Origin: Roseomonas sp.
Lineage (GTDB): Bacteria > Pseudomonadota > Alphaproteobacteria > Acetobacterales > Acetobacteraceae
Length of the DNA stretch: 64,000 nucleotides
Reading direction: 5' to 3'
Assembly (NCBI GenBank): GCA_031180725.1
Contig: JAPSLO010000007.1
Span: 62,001-126,000, forward strand
Shown: positions 17,284 through 25,627 of the stretch, piece after piece
Layout of the letters: each line of letters starts with the position of its first letter
How positions within the stretch are numbered: position 1 is the stretch's first letter
Translations under genes and position numbers: made by a program
The notes under the pieces: generated by a model
Told to the model about the DNA's origin: nothing
Database searches by the model: none
The model's input: only the letters and a program-made list of their open reading frames with translations

Positions 17284-18300
17284 ATGCTTCGTCGCCACTT
17301 GCTTGCCGCCGGCGCCGGTGCCGCGCTCGCCCTGCCCACGATCCGCACCGCGCGCGCGCAGAGCCAACTCCGCTTCACCCTGGACTGGGCCCTGCAAGGC
17401 AATCATGGCATGTGGGCCCTGGCCGAGGATCGCGGGATCTATCGGCGCGAGAACCTCTCCGTGCGCATGGACCGCGGCTTCGGCTCGGGCGATGCGATCG
17501 TGAAGGTGGGGTCGGGCGCCTATGACGTCGGCTTCGCCGACTTCGCGGGTGCCGTGAAGTTCAACGCGGAGAACCCGCAGAACCGCTTGGTGATGATCTA
17601 CCCGGTCTTCGACCGCACCGCAGCCGCCATCGTCACGCTGAAGGGTCGCGGCATCGAGAAGCCGCAGGATGTCGTGGGCAAGACCCTCGGCGCCCCGGAA
17701 GGCGAGGCCAGCCGCATGCTCTTCCCGGCCTTCGCCCGCGCCGCCGGCATCGACGCCTCGCGCGTCCGCTGGACCTCCATGGCGGCGAATCTCCGCGACA
17801 CCATGCTGCGCACCGGCCAGGTCGATGCCGTGTCCGGCTTCCTCTTCACCGTCCACTTCAACCTCGTCGGGATCGGCGTCCCGGAAGACCAGATCCTTGG
17901 CTGGCCTTTCGCGGAGCACGGCCTCGACCTCTACGGCAACGGCGTCTTCGTCCGCGCCGAGTGGCTCGAGCGGAACCAGGAGACCGCGGCCCGCTTCGTG
18001 AAGGCTTCGGTCGAAGGGCTGAAGCTGCTGCTGAACGACACCCCCGCCGGCCTGGCCGCGCTGAAGCGTCGCGAGCCGCTGTTCGACGAGGCGCTGGAGG
18101 CACGGCGCTTCGCCATGACGCGCGACCGCTGCATCATCACGCCGAACAGCCGCGCGAACGGCCTCGGTCACCTCGACATGGACCGCGCGCGCCAGCTCGT
18201 TCAGGTGAATGCCGAGGCGCTGGGCGTCGCCAACCCGCCGGCGGCCGAGACCATGTTCACCGACCGCTATCTGCCGCCGAAGTCGGAGCGCATGATCTGA
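17284..18300 (+). CDS. NMT1/THI5-like ABC substrate-binding protein
   Basis: A 338-residue periplasmic binding protein of the NMT1/SsuA type. The signal peptide is MLRRHLLAAGAGAALALP with cleavage near RARAQS. The mature protein starts LRFTLDWALQGNHGMWALAED, the typical opening of thiamine-precursor and sulfonate binders. GAGGAC precedes the ATG. No permease or ATPase gene is adjacent, so it must use a transporter encoded elsewhere. Its TGA overlaps the ATG of the amidohydrolase by one base (TGATG), so the two products are tightly coupled. The ligand is probably a heterocycle or amide that the amidohydrolase acts on; that is inferred from context. Confidence 0.87.
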   Translation: MLRRHLLAAGAGAALALPTIRTARAQSQLRFTLDWALQGNHGMWALAEDRGIYRRENLSVRMDRGFGSGDAIVKVGSGAYDVGFADFAGAVKFNAENPQNRLVMIYPVFDRTAAAIVTLKGRGIEKPQDVVGKTLGAPEGEASRMLFPAFARAAGIDASRVRWTSMAANLRDTMLRTGQVDAVSGFLFTVHFNLVGIGVPEDQILGWPFAEHGLDLYGNGVFVRAEWLERNQETAARFVKASVEGLKLLLNDTPAGLAALKRREPLFDEALEARRFAMTRDRCIITPNSRANGLGHLDMDRARQLVQVNAEALGVANPPAAETMFTDRYLPPKSERMI

Positions 18301-19784
18301 TGCGCCTTCTCCTGACCGGCGCGCGGGTGCTGACGCCCGACGCGCTTTCCGCGCCGTTGCAGGAGGTGCTGATCGAGGATGGCCGCATCGCGGCCATCCT
18401 GCCACCCGGCACGGCGGTGGAGAACGCGCAGCGCCACGATGCGACGGACCGGCTGGTGATCCCCGGCCTGGTGAATGGCCACACCCACGGCCATGGCGGT
18501 CTCGCCAAGGGATCGGGCGACAAGTGGGACCTGGCACTTCTCCTGGCGCATGCCGGCTGGATCACCGGCGGCCGCACGCTGGAGGACAAGAAGCTCTCCA
18601 CTACGCTCACGGCGGTGGAGATGCTGAAGAAGGGCTGCACTGCGGCCTATGATCTGCCGGCGGAATTTCCGGCCCCGACTGTGGAGGGACTGGACGCGAT
18701 GGCGGAGGCCTATGCCGCCGTCGGGCTGCGCGCGGTGCTGGCGCCGATGGTGGGCGACCTGACCTTCTTCCAGGCGACGCCCGGCCTGATCGAGGCCCTG
18801 CCCGAGCCCTTCCGCAGCCGTGCCGCCGGGATGCGGGGCGCCGCCGGGGCCGATATCGTGGGCGCCATCGCCGCGGCGGCCAAGGCCTGGCGCCACGATG
18901 CGCAGGGCATCCGCCTGGGCTGCGCGCCCACCATCCCGCTGCATGGCACGGACGAATTCCTGAAGGCCTGCCGTGCATTGGCTGCCGAACACGGCATGCC
19001 GATGCAGACCCATGTCGCGGAGGCCCGCTACCAGGCCGCGGGCGGCGAGATCCGCTACCGCGCCACGCTGCTGGAACACATGGACAGCCTGGGCCTGGTC
19101 GGCCCCTGGTTCAGCGTAGCGCATGGCGTCTGGCTGACGCAGTCGGACTTGGAACTGCTGGCGAAGCGCGGGGCCGGCATTTCGCATAATCCAGGCGCCA
19201 ATATGCGGCTTGCCTCGGGCATCGCACCGGCGCGGGCGGCGATCCGCGCAGGCGTCACGCTCGGAATCGGCACGGATGGCTCCTCCTCCTCCGACAACCA
19301 GAACATGTTCGAGGCGATGCGGCTTGCCGCCTTCGCCTCCCGCCTCTGGGAGGATGCGGGGGACGAGGAATGGCTGGGCACGGCAGAGACGGTGCGGCTG
19401 GCCACCGAGGGCTCCTCGAAACTGCTAGGGCTGGATGGCGGCTTGATCGCGCCGGGCAAGCCGGCCGATCTGGTGCTGCTGGACCTGCGGCATGTGAACT
19501 GGTCGCCGCTGAACGACGCCGCCAACCAGCTGGTCTGGACCGAGGATGGCAGCGCCGTGGTGGATGTGATGGTCGGCGGAACCTGGAAGCTGCGCGACCG
19601 CGCGGTGCTCGGCGTGGATGAGGCGAAGCTCTCGCGCGATGCCGAAGCGGCCGCGGAAAGGCTGCGCGGCGCCAACGCCGAAATCCGCGCCTGGTGCCAG
19701 GCGGTCGCCCCGCATGTCGCCTGCCACTGCCGTTCGCTGGCCAAGGGCTGGACGCGGTCGAAGCGTCTGCTGAAGGCAGAATAG
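18300..19784 (+). CDS. Amidohydrolase family protein (TRZ/ATZ, cytosine deaminase-like)
   Basis: A 494-residue metal-dependent hydrolase of the chlorohydrolase/deaminase branch. The metal-binding HTH is in VNGHTHGHGG near residue 60. Further ligands are the histidine in MQTHVAEA, the histidine in SVAHGVW and the aspartate in GTDGSSSSDNQN. SHNPGANMRLASG matches the family's substrate loop. The composite beta domain is completed by PGKPADLVLLDL. Relatives deaminate or dechlorinate triazines, purines and pyrimidines; the exact substrate is unknown. The ATG at 18300 overlaps the binding-protein stop, which fixes the start. The C-terminal 40 residues are an extension rich in R, A and C beyond the usual end. 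Confidence 0.88.
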   Translation: MRLLLTGARVLTPDALSAPLQEVLIEDGRIAAILPPGTAVENAQRHDATDRLVIPGLVNGHTHGHGGLAKGSGDKWDLALLLAHAGWITGGRTLEDKKLSTTLTAVEMLKKGCTAAYDLPAEFPAPTVEGLDAMAEAYAAVGLRAVLAPMVGDLTFFQATPGLIEALPEPFRSRAAGMRGAAGADIVGAIAAAAKAWRHDAQGIRLGCAPTIPLHGTDEFLKACRALAAEHGMPMQTHVAEARYQAAGGEIRYRATLLEHMDSLGLVGPWFSVAHGVWLTQSDLELLAKRGAGISHNPGANMRLASGIAPARAAIRAGVTLGIGTDGSSSSDNQNMFEAMRLAAFASRLWEDAGDEEWLGTAETVRLATEGSSKLLGLDGGLIAPGKPADLVLLDLRHVNWSPLNDAANQLVWTEDGSAVVDVMVGGTWKLRDRAVLGVDEAKLSRDAEAAAERLRGANAEIRAWCQAVAPHVACHCRSLAKGWTRSKRLLKAE

Positions 19785-19785
19785 G

Positions 19786-19804
19786 CCGGGGCCCAGCACC
19801 CCGG
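19786..19804. terminator. Hairpin between convergent genes
   Basis: CCGGGG at 19786-19791 pairs with CCCCGG at 19799-19804 around a 7-base loop. It sits two bases after the amidohydrolase stop and before the stop of the converging binding-protein gene, so it may serve both. Confidence 0.45.
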
Positions 19805-19819
19805 ACCCACGCGCGGCGC

Positions 19820-20803
19820 TTACCGCCCGAGCTGGATCCGCGCTTCCTGCACGATAGCGCGGAACTTCGCGAGTTCTGCGACCAGGAAGTTCCGCGCCTG
19901 CTCCGGCGTGTTGGCCTCCGCCGCATCCACGCCGGCGGCGGCCATGCGTTCGCGCAGGGCGGGCTCGGCGAGGGCACCATTCGCCGCCTCGTTCAGCCGG
20001 GCCAGCAGTGCCGGCGGCAGGCCGCGCGGCGCCAGCAGCATGTTCCAGGTCGTGATCTCGACTTCCTGCATCCCCGCCTCGGCGACGGAGGGGATGTCAG
20101 GGAACAGCGGATGGCGCTGCGGCACCGTCACAGCCAGGCCGCGGCTGGTGCCATCGCGTAGATGCGGCGCGGCGGAGGCCAGGACCTCGGCGGAGAACTC
20201 CACCTCCCCCGCCGCCATTGCCGCCAGCACCTGGGCGCCGCCGCGATAGGGGATGTGCTCGGCCCGCAGATGGCCGGCACGCGCCAGCAGGTATTCGGCT
20301 GTCAGATGGCCGATGCCGCCCGCCCCGGATGTCGCGAAGGACAGGGCGCCGGGCCGCGCGCGAATGGCGTCCAGCAGATCCTTGATGCTGCGATAGCCCG
20401 ATCTGCCGGACGCCACGATCACCATCGGGCCGCCACCGACCATGGCAATGGAGGTGAAATCCTCGACGGGATCATAGGGCGTGGTGGCCGGCAGCGCCGC
20501 CGGGTTGGTGCCGTGAGAGGATGCGGTGGCCAGCAGCAGCGTATGGCCATCCGGCGCCTGCCGCTTCACGTGGTCCGCACCCAGGGAACCACCGGCGCCG
20601 GCGCGGTTCTCGATGATGATGCGGGCGTTGGGCCCGATGCGCGGCGCCATGCGCTCGGCCAGGAGGCGGGCCGCGATGTCGGACGATCCGCCCGCGGTGA
20701 AGGGCACAACCAATACGATTGGGCGCTCGGGGAAGCTCTGCGCCAATGCAGGCAGCGGCCAGGCAAGCAGCGGCGCGGCGCGCAGCAGGGTGCGGCGAAG
20801 CAT
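19820..20803 (-). CDS. Bug-family tripartite tricarboxylate transporter receptor (TctC)
   Basis: A 327-residue periplasmic receptor of the Bug/TctC family. The signal peptide [22 protein letters not shown] is followed by the family opening [19 protein letters not shown] and then [19 protein letters not shown]. The ATG at 20803 has AGAGGAGGA at correct spacing. No tctA or tctB membrane genes are adjacent, which is normal for this expanded family. Bug proteins bind carboxylates or cyclic amides for TctAB importers, or act as sensors. It lies just downstream of glcF in the same direction, with a 58-bp gap, so it could be co-transcribed with the glycolate oxidase genes. Confidence 0.9.
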   Translation of the reverse strand: MLRRTLLRAAPLLAWPLPALAQSFPERPIVLVVPFTAGGSSDIAARLLAERMAPRIGPNARIIIENRAGAGGSLGADHVKRQAPDGHTLLLATASSHGTNPAALPATTPYDPVEDFTSIAMVGGGPMVIVASGRSGYRSIKDLLDAIRARPGALSFATSGAGGIGHLTAEYLLARAGHLRAEHIPYRGGAQVLAAMAAGEVEFSAEVLASAAPHLRDGTSRGLAVTVPQRHPLFPDIPSVAEAGMQEVEITTWNMLLAPRGLPPALLARLNEAANGALAEPALRERMAAAGVDAAEANTPEQARNFLVAELAKFRAIVQEARIQLGR

Positions 20804-20861
20804 CAAACGAATCCTCCTCTTGGCGCCGAACCTATCGCCCGCCGGAGGAAATCGCGAGCCG

Positions 20862-22193
20862 TCAGGCCGCGGCCCTGGCCGCCCGCACTGCCGCAACCGG
20901 GGGCGGTTCCGGCCCGCCAGCCATCCAGTCCAGCAGTTCCACCGTGTGCACGAGGGGCAGCCCACCACCGCCAAGCTGCGTCAGGCAGCCAATATTGCCG
21001 CTCGCCACCAGATCGGCTCGCGTGCGGTGCAGATTCTCCAGCTTGCGTTCGCGCAGCCTGGCGCTGATCTCGGGTTGCAGCAGGTTGTAGGTGCCGGCCG
21101 AGCCGCAGCAGAGATGGCTTTCCGCCGGTTCCTTCACCGCGAAGCCAGCACGCTTCAGAAGATCCTTCGGAACGCCGGTGATCATCTGCCCGTGCTGCAG
21201 CGAACAGGCGGCGTGATAGGCCACCGTCAGGCCCGGATTGTCGCGCGTCGGCTCATAGCCGAACTTCGCCAGCACCTCGGAAACATCCATTGCCAGCGCC
21301 GCGACCTGCGCGGCCTTGCCAGCGATGTCGCCTGGCTCGGCACGGAACATGAAGCCGTAGTCCTTCACCGTGGTGCCGCAGCCGGAGGCGTTAATGACGA
21401 TGGCATCCAGGCCCTCGCCGGTGATCTCGGCATGCCAGGCCTCGATATTGGCGCGCGCCAGCCGCATCGCCGGATCGTGGTGGCCCATGTGGTGGTCGAG
21501 CGCCCCGCAGCAGCCCTGGCCCCGCGTCACCACCACCTCAATGCCCATGCGGGTCAGCAGGCGGATCGTCGCTTCGTTGATCGAGGGGGCGAGCACCTGT
21601 TGCGCGCAGCCGGTCAGCAGCGCCACGCGACCGCGGCGTGTGCCCTCCGCCCGGTGCACGGCGGGTCGCTCCACGGGGCTCGGTGCGGGGATGGCGTCGG
21701 GCGCCAGCTTCAGCATGGCGCGCAGGCGCCGCACGGTCTGGTTGTCGCCCGGGATCAGCCCGGCCAGCCGCTTGCCCAATACGCCGCCGCGCAGCGCCAG
21801 CCGGAAGCGCCGCGGATAAGGCAGCAGCAGCGAGAGCAGGCGCCGCAGCGCCTTCTCGGCGGGCGGGCGCTGATAGGTCTCCTCGATATGGCGCCGGGCA
21901 TGATCCACCAGATGCATGTAGTGCACCCCGGAGGGACAGGTGGTCATGCAGGACAGGCAGGAGAGGCAGCGATCCACATGCTTCACCACCTCCGGCGTCG
22001 CGGGGCGGCCATTTTCCAGCATGTCCTTGATCAGGTAGATGCGCCCGCGCGGGCTATCCAACTCGTCGCCCAGCAGCACGAAGGTCGGGCAGGTGGCGGT
22101 GCAGAAGCCGCAATGCACGCAGGTGCGAAGGATACGGTTGCTTTCTGCCGTATCGGGGTCGCGGAGTTGCGCTTCCGAGAAGCTGGTCTGCAT
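20862..22193 (-). CDS. glcF: Glycolate oxidase iron-sulfur subunit GlcF
   Basis: A 443-residue electron-transfer subunit. Two [4Fe-4S] motifs are visible: [12 protein letters not shown] (cysteines 25, 28, 31, 35) and [12 protein letters not shown] near residues 77-88. The C-terminal half has the paired CCG domains, GCCGALDHH and LCCGSAG, that bind a further cluster in GlpC/HdrB-like proteins. With GlcD and GlcE it oxidises glycolate to glyoxylate and passes electrons to the quinone pool. The start at 22193 matches family N-termini. It is separated from glcE by 381 bp, although the three subunits normally form a tight operon. Confidence 0.93.
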   Translation of the reverse strand: MQTSFSEAQLRDPDTAESNRILRTCVHCGFCTATCPTFVLLGDELDSPRGRIYLIKDMLENGRPATPEVVKHVDRCLSCLSCMTTCPSGVHYMHLVDHARRHIEETYQRPPAEKALRRLLSLLLPYPRRFRLALRGGVLGKRLAGLIPGDNQTVRRLRAMLKLAPDAIPAPSPVERPAVHRAEGTRRGRVALLTGCAQQVLAPSINEATIRLLTRMGIEVVVTRGQGCCGALDHHMGHHDPAMRLARANIEAWHAEITGEGLDAIVINASGCGTTVKDYGFMFRAEPGDIAGKAAQVAALAMDVSEVLAKFGYEPTRDNPGLTVAYHAACSLQHGQMITGVPKDLLKRAGFAVKEPAESHLCCGSAGTYNLLQPEISARLRERKLENLHRTRADLVASGNIGCLTQLGGGGLPLVHTVELLDWMAGGPEPPPVAAVRAARAAA

Positions 22194-22574
22194 GGGCGTT
22201 CCTAGGGCCCGCGCCCGGTGGACGCGGGGGCGGCCGATATGTGGGGAGCTGCAGCGGGCCTGCGCAGGCCGCACCAGCGAAATGACAGCGATGTGGCACG
22301 CGGAAAGCCGGTTTCCGGACAGGGCGGGCGGATCATCCCTGGCGGGCCTCCGGCCTCACGCGGAGGATGCGCTCCAGCAGCGCAATGTCATGCGCCTGAC
22401 CGCGCCGCTTCACGCCCCCTTCACCAGTCCCTGGCATGTTACTGCCGAGGCTAGGCCCCATCCTCGGGCAAAGGCCCAGCCACAGGTTACCCGCAGCCGC
22501 TCTGTGGCCGCGGACATGGCGCCGGTCCCTGGGCTCGCCCCAGGCCGGCGTCATCGATTCCAAGGGGCGCGGCT
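22194..22574. other. 381-bp gene-free stretch between glcE and glcF
   Basis: No recognisable gene lies here. On the minus strand an 81-codon open frame begins at 22578, overlapping the glcE stop as ATGA, but it has no domain, is poor in hydrophobic runs and looks like chance coding in GC-rich DNA. The stretch holds short imperfect inverted repeats, for example CTGGG-GCGAG-CCCAG, and no clear promoter. It interrupts an otherwise tight operon and may be a mobile or repeated intergenic element; that is untested. Confidence 0.4.
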
Positions 22575-23735
22575 TCATGCGCCGGCCCGCAACCGGCCGG
22601 GATTGAAGATCCCTGCCGGGTCCAGTGCCGCTTTCACCCGGGCGGCGATGGCGGCCAGGCCCGGCGGCTCCTCCGGAACTACCGCCACGGTCGCGCGCAG
22701 CGGCTCCGGCGCGCGGAACAGCAGGAAGGTGCCGCGGGCAGCGGTGGCGGCGGCCACCACCCTCTCGTGCATCGCCTGTGTCGCGGGGCCGGCGACCCAT
22801 ACCAGGCCGCCGCCCCAATCCAGCAGCGTCCGCGCCTCGGGCAGCGACGCGGCCACGCCCGGCCCGGCGCTGGGCCGGACCGAGACACGCCAGATCGCCT
22901 CCTCCGGCGCCGCATGCAGTGGCGCGGCATCGCGCACCCGCCGCCACAGATCCGCCGAGGCCTCGCCCTGGATCAGTTCCACCGGCCCGAAGGCTTCCAG
23001 CGTCCCGGTCAGCCGGTCGGCGCGATAGCTGACGGAAGGGGCGAAATCCTCCAGCCGCAGCAGCGCGGTAGGGCCTTCGGGCAGCAGCGCGGCGCCCGTC
23101 ACACCGAAGGGGCTGCCCAGCCCGGCCGAAAGGACCCGCACGCCCGCTGTCAGATCCGGCACGCGCACGGCCAGGGTCGCGGCAGTCTCCGGGCGCGGCA
23201 GCACCTTCAGCGTCACCTCCGTGATGATGCCAAGCGTGCCATGGCTGCCGGTCAGCAGCTTGCAGAGATCAAGCCCCGTGACATTCTTCAGAACCCGGCC
23301 GCCGCTGCGCACCACCTCCCCCGCGCCATTGACGAAGCGGATGCCCAACACATGGTCGCGGATCGCGCCCGCGCTGATGCGCCGCGGGCCAGACAGATTG
23401 GCGGCGACGATGCCGCCGATGGTGGATGGCGCGTCCGTGCCGAACAGCGCCCCGGTGTCGGGCGGTTCCGGCGCGATCATCTGGCCCTTCTCCGCGACCG
23501 CCGCCTCGATCTCCGCCAGCGGCGTGCCGGCCCAGGCGGCGATCACCAGCTCGGTCGGGCGATAGAGCGTGATGCCGGAGAGATTGCGGGTGGAGAGCGT
23601 GCCTGCCGCCTGAACCGGCCGCAGCAGGCCGCGCTTGGAGCCATTGCCCTCGATGGCCAGCGGTTCGCGCGCGGCGGCGGCGGCGGCAACAACGGCGGCG
23701 AGTTCGGCCTCGCTCGCCGGAGCGATCAGCTTCAC
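22575..23735 (-). CDS. glcE: Glycolate oxidase FAD-binding subunit GlcE
   Basis: A 386-residue FAD-linked protein, shorter than GlcD as expected for GlcE. The FAD-binding PCMH domain occupies roughly residues 1-180 and includes IEGNGSKRGLL, APEPPDTGALFGTDAPST and TGLDLCKLLTGSHGTLGII. The C-terminal part is the reduced substrate domain of this subunit. It overlaps glcD by 4 bp. GlcE is needed with GlcD and GlcF for glycolate dehydrogenase activity. Confidence 0.92.
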   Translation of the reverse strand: MKLIAPASEAELAAVVAAAAAAREPLAIEGNGSKRGLLRPVQAAGTLSTRNLSGITLYRPTELVIAAWAGTPLAEIEAAVAEKGQMIAPEPPDTGALFGTDAPSTIGGIVAANLSGPRRISAGAIRDHVLGIRFVNGAGEVVRSGGRVLKNVTGLDLCKLLTGSHGTLGIITEVTLKVLPRPETAATLAVRVPDLTAGVRVLSAGLGSPFGVTGAALLPEGPTALLRLEDFAPSVSYRADRLTGTLEAFGPVELIQGEASADLWRRVRDAAPLHAAPEEAIWRVSVRPSAGPGVAASLPEARTLLDWGGGLVWVAGPATQAMHERVVAAATAARGTFLLFRAPEPLRATVAVVPEEPPGLAAIAARVKAALDPAGIFNPGRLRAGA

Positions 23736-25162
23736 CTTGCGGCGCTCTCCAGCGGGAAGACCTTGTGCGGGTTGAGCAGCCAGCCGGGATCGAAGGCGGA
23801 CTTGATCTTGCGCTGCTGCGCCAGCTCATGCGGCGCGAACTGCACGGGCATCAGGTCGCGCTTCTCCACGCCCACGCCGTGCTCGCCGGTCAGGCAGCCG
23901 CCCACCTCCACGCAGAGCTTCAGAATGTCGGCGCCGAAGGTCTCCGCCTTGCGGAAGCTCTCCGGGTCGTTGGCGTCGAACATGATGAGAGGGTGCAGAT
24001 TGCCGTCCCCGGCGTGGAAAACATTGGCCACCTTCAGGCCGTACTGCTCGCTCATCTCGCCGATGCGCTTCAGCACATGGGGCAGTTCCCCGGTTGGGAT
24101 GGTGCCATCCATGCAGAGATAATCGGGACTGATACGGCCGACCGCGCCGAAGGCGCCCTTGCGTCCCTTCCAGATCGCCACGGATTCCTCGGTGCTGGTC
24201 GCGACCTTCAGGCTGATCGGGTCGAAGCGCTGGCAGATTTCCTTGATGCGGGCCAGCAGGTCGTCCTGTTCCTGCAGGCTGCCCTCGACCTCGATGATCA
24301 GCATGGCTTCCGCGTCCAGCGGGTAGCCGGCATGGGCGAAGGCCTCGCAGGCATGGATGCAGGGCCTGTCCATGAACTCCAGAGCGACGGGGATGATGCC
24401 GCTGCCGATGATGGCATCCACCGCCTGGCCGGCGATCTCGGTGCCCTTGAAGGCGGCCAGCATGGCGCGCGCCCCTTCCGGCCCGCGCAGGATGCGCACC
24501 GTCACCTCGGTGATGATGCCAAGCTGCCCTTCGCTGCCCGTCATCAGGCCCAGCCAGTCATAACCGACGGCGTCCAGGTGCCCGCCGCCGACCTCCACCA
24601 CCTCGCCTTCCGGCGTCACGAATTTCAGGCCCAGCAGGTTGTTGGCGGTGACACCGTATTTCAGGCAGTGGGCGCCGCCCGAATTCATGTTGACGTTGCC
24701 GCCGATCATGCAGGCAAGCTGGGAGGAGGGATCGGGCGCGTAGAAGAAGCCCTCGTGCTCCACCGCCCTGGTGATGCCGAGATTCGTCACCCCGGCTTCC
24801 ACCACAGCCAACCGGTCCTCGAAATCCACTTCCAGGATGCGGTTCATCCGCATCAGCCCGATCACCACCGCATCCGCCAGCGGCAGCGCCCCGCCCGAGA
24901 GACTGGTGCCGGCGCCGCGCGGCACCACGCGGATGCCCTGGGCATGGCAGTAGCGCATCACTGCCGCCACCTGCTCCGTGCTGGTCGGCAGCACCACCGC
25001 GAGTGGTGGCTGGCGATAGGCGCTGAGGCCGTCGGTCTCGTACGGCTTCAGGCGAATCGGTTCGGAAATCGTGCCTTCGCCAGGAACGATGGCGCGCAGC
25101 GCCGCAATGATCTCATCGCGGTGGGCGAGGGTTTCCGCCTTCGGCGGCGGCAGGGCGATCAT
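23732..25162 (-). CDS. glcD: Glycolate oxidase catalytic subunit GlcD (FAD-linked)
   Basis: A 476-residue flavoprotein of the FAD_binding_4/FAD-oxidase_C family. The PCMH domain shows VVPRGAGTSLSGGALP near residue 85 and NVNMNSGGAHCLKYG near residue 140. The substrate domain ends with VGGCLTGEHGVGVEKRDLM, whose histidine is part of the family's metal/active site. The ATG at 25162 follows GGGGAGCC. It is the first gene of the operon. D-lactate dehydrogenases are close relatives, but the GlcE and GlcF partners make glycolate the likely substrate. Confidence 0.93.
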   Translation of the reverse strand: MIALPPPKAETLAHRDEIIAALRAIVPGEGTISEPIRLKPYETDGLSAYRQPPLAVVLPTSTEQVAAVMRYCHAQGIRVVPRGAGTSLSGGALPLADAVVIGLMRMNRILEVDFEDRLAVVEAGVTNLGITRAVEHEGFFYAPDPSSQLACMIGGNVNMNSGGAHCLKYGVTANNLLGLKFVTPEGEVVEVGGGHLDAVGYDWLGLMTGSEGQLGIITEVTVRILRGPEGARAMLAAFKGTEIAGQAVDAIIGSGIIPVALEFMDRPCIHACEAFAHAGYPLDAEAMLIIEVEGSLQEQDDLLARIKEICQRFDPISLKVATSTEESVAIWKGRKGAFGAVGRISPDYLCMDGTIPTGELPHVLKRIGEMSEQYGLKVANVFHAGDGNLHPLIMFDANDPESFRKAETFGADILKLCVEVGGCLTGEHGVGVEKRDLMPVQFAPHELAQQRKIKSAFDPGWLLNPHKVFPLESAAR

Positions 25163-25255
25163 GGCTGGCTCCCCGACATGCCAGGAAGATGGCGGGGTAG
25201 CCGGCACGCGGCAAGGATCGCTTGGCCCGAAGGGCCGGTGGAAGCCGGAACAACG

Positions 25256-25282
25256 AAAACCGCGCCGGGAGGCCCGACGCGG
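25256..25282 (-). terminator. Intrinsic terminator after rpmJ
   Basis: Read on the minus strand, a 10-bp stem (arms 25273-25282 and 25260-25269, one G-T wobble) closes a 3-base loop and is followed by TTTT (25256-25259) and a T-rich tail. It is the best intrinsic terminator in the window and lies 43 bp after the rpmJ stop. Confidence 0.75.
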
Positions 25283-25296
25283 CGCGCAACCCTGGC

Positions 25297-25318
25297 CCGG
25301 CCGGGCGTACCCGGCCGG
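25297..25318. terminator. GC hairpin directly after rpmJ
   Basis: A perfect 9-bp inverted repeat (25297-25305 with 25310-25318) with loop CGTA sits 8 bp beyond the rpmJ stop. There is no T run. It probably protects the transcript end or acts together with the terminator at 25256. Confidence 0.4.
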
Positions 25319-25325
25319 CCGCGTG

Positions 25326-25451
25326 TTAGCCCTGGCGGGCCTTCAGGCGAGGGTTCTTCTTGTTCAGCACATAGACCCGGCCCCGGCGACGCACCAGGAA
25401 GCAGTTCTTGTCGCGGGTCTTCGCGGTCTTGAGAGAATTGCGGATCTTCAT
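25326..25451 (-). CDS. rpmJ: 50S ribosomal protein bL36, zinc-free form
   Basis: A 41-residue basic protein starting [20 protein letters not shown] and ending [11 protein letters not shown], which matches bL36 over its whole length. It has a single cysteine (residue 17), so it lacks the C-x2-C...C-x4-H zinc site and is the C-minus form. bL36 binds 23S rRNA in the large subunit. The gene is a stand-alone unit with its own promoter (25475-25503) and terminator (25256-25282). It lies far from any ribosomal operon, as is usual for this form in alphaproteobacteria. Its short length makes it easy to miss. Confidence 0.93.
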   Translation of the reverse strand: MKIRNSLKTAKTRDKNCFLVRRRGRVYVLNKKNPRLKARQG

Positions 25452-25474
25452 GGGAGTGGCCTTTCGGGTGGCGG

Positions 25475-25503
25475 GGGATAGGGGGTGACCGCCGGCCTGT
25501 CAA
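25475..25503 (-). promoter_or_regulatory. Housekeeping promoter of rpmJ
   Basis: On the minus strand a perfect -35 TTGACA (25503-25498) is followed after exactly 17 bp by TATCCC (25480-25475). The predicted start is about 17-18 bases before the rpmJ ATG, leaving room for the ribosome-binding site GAAAGG. Confidence 0.7.
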
Positions 25504-25627
25504 CAGCGGAGCCCTCCACCCGATCAGCGCACTGCCCGGTCAGCGCAGCCACTTGCCGCAGTCCCGGCCCGGCAGCGCCTGTGCCCCCGGATGTCCTCGG
25601 CGAAGGCCCGTTCCACCGCCCAGGCGG

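Noticed and set aside
22333-22578. 81-codon minus-strand frame overlapping the glcE stop
   Set aside because: The ATGA overlap is suggestive, but the sequence has no domain, signal or membrane segment and no ribosome-binding site that stands out. Kept only as a described gap.
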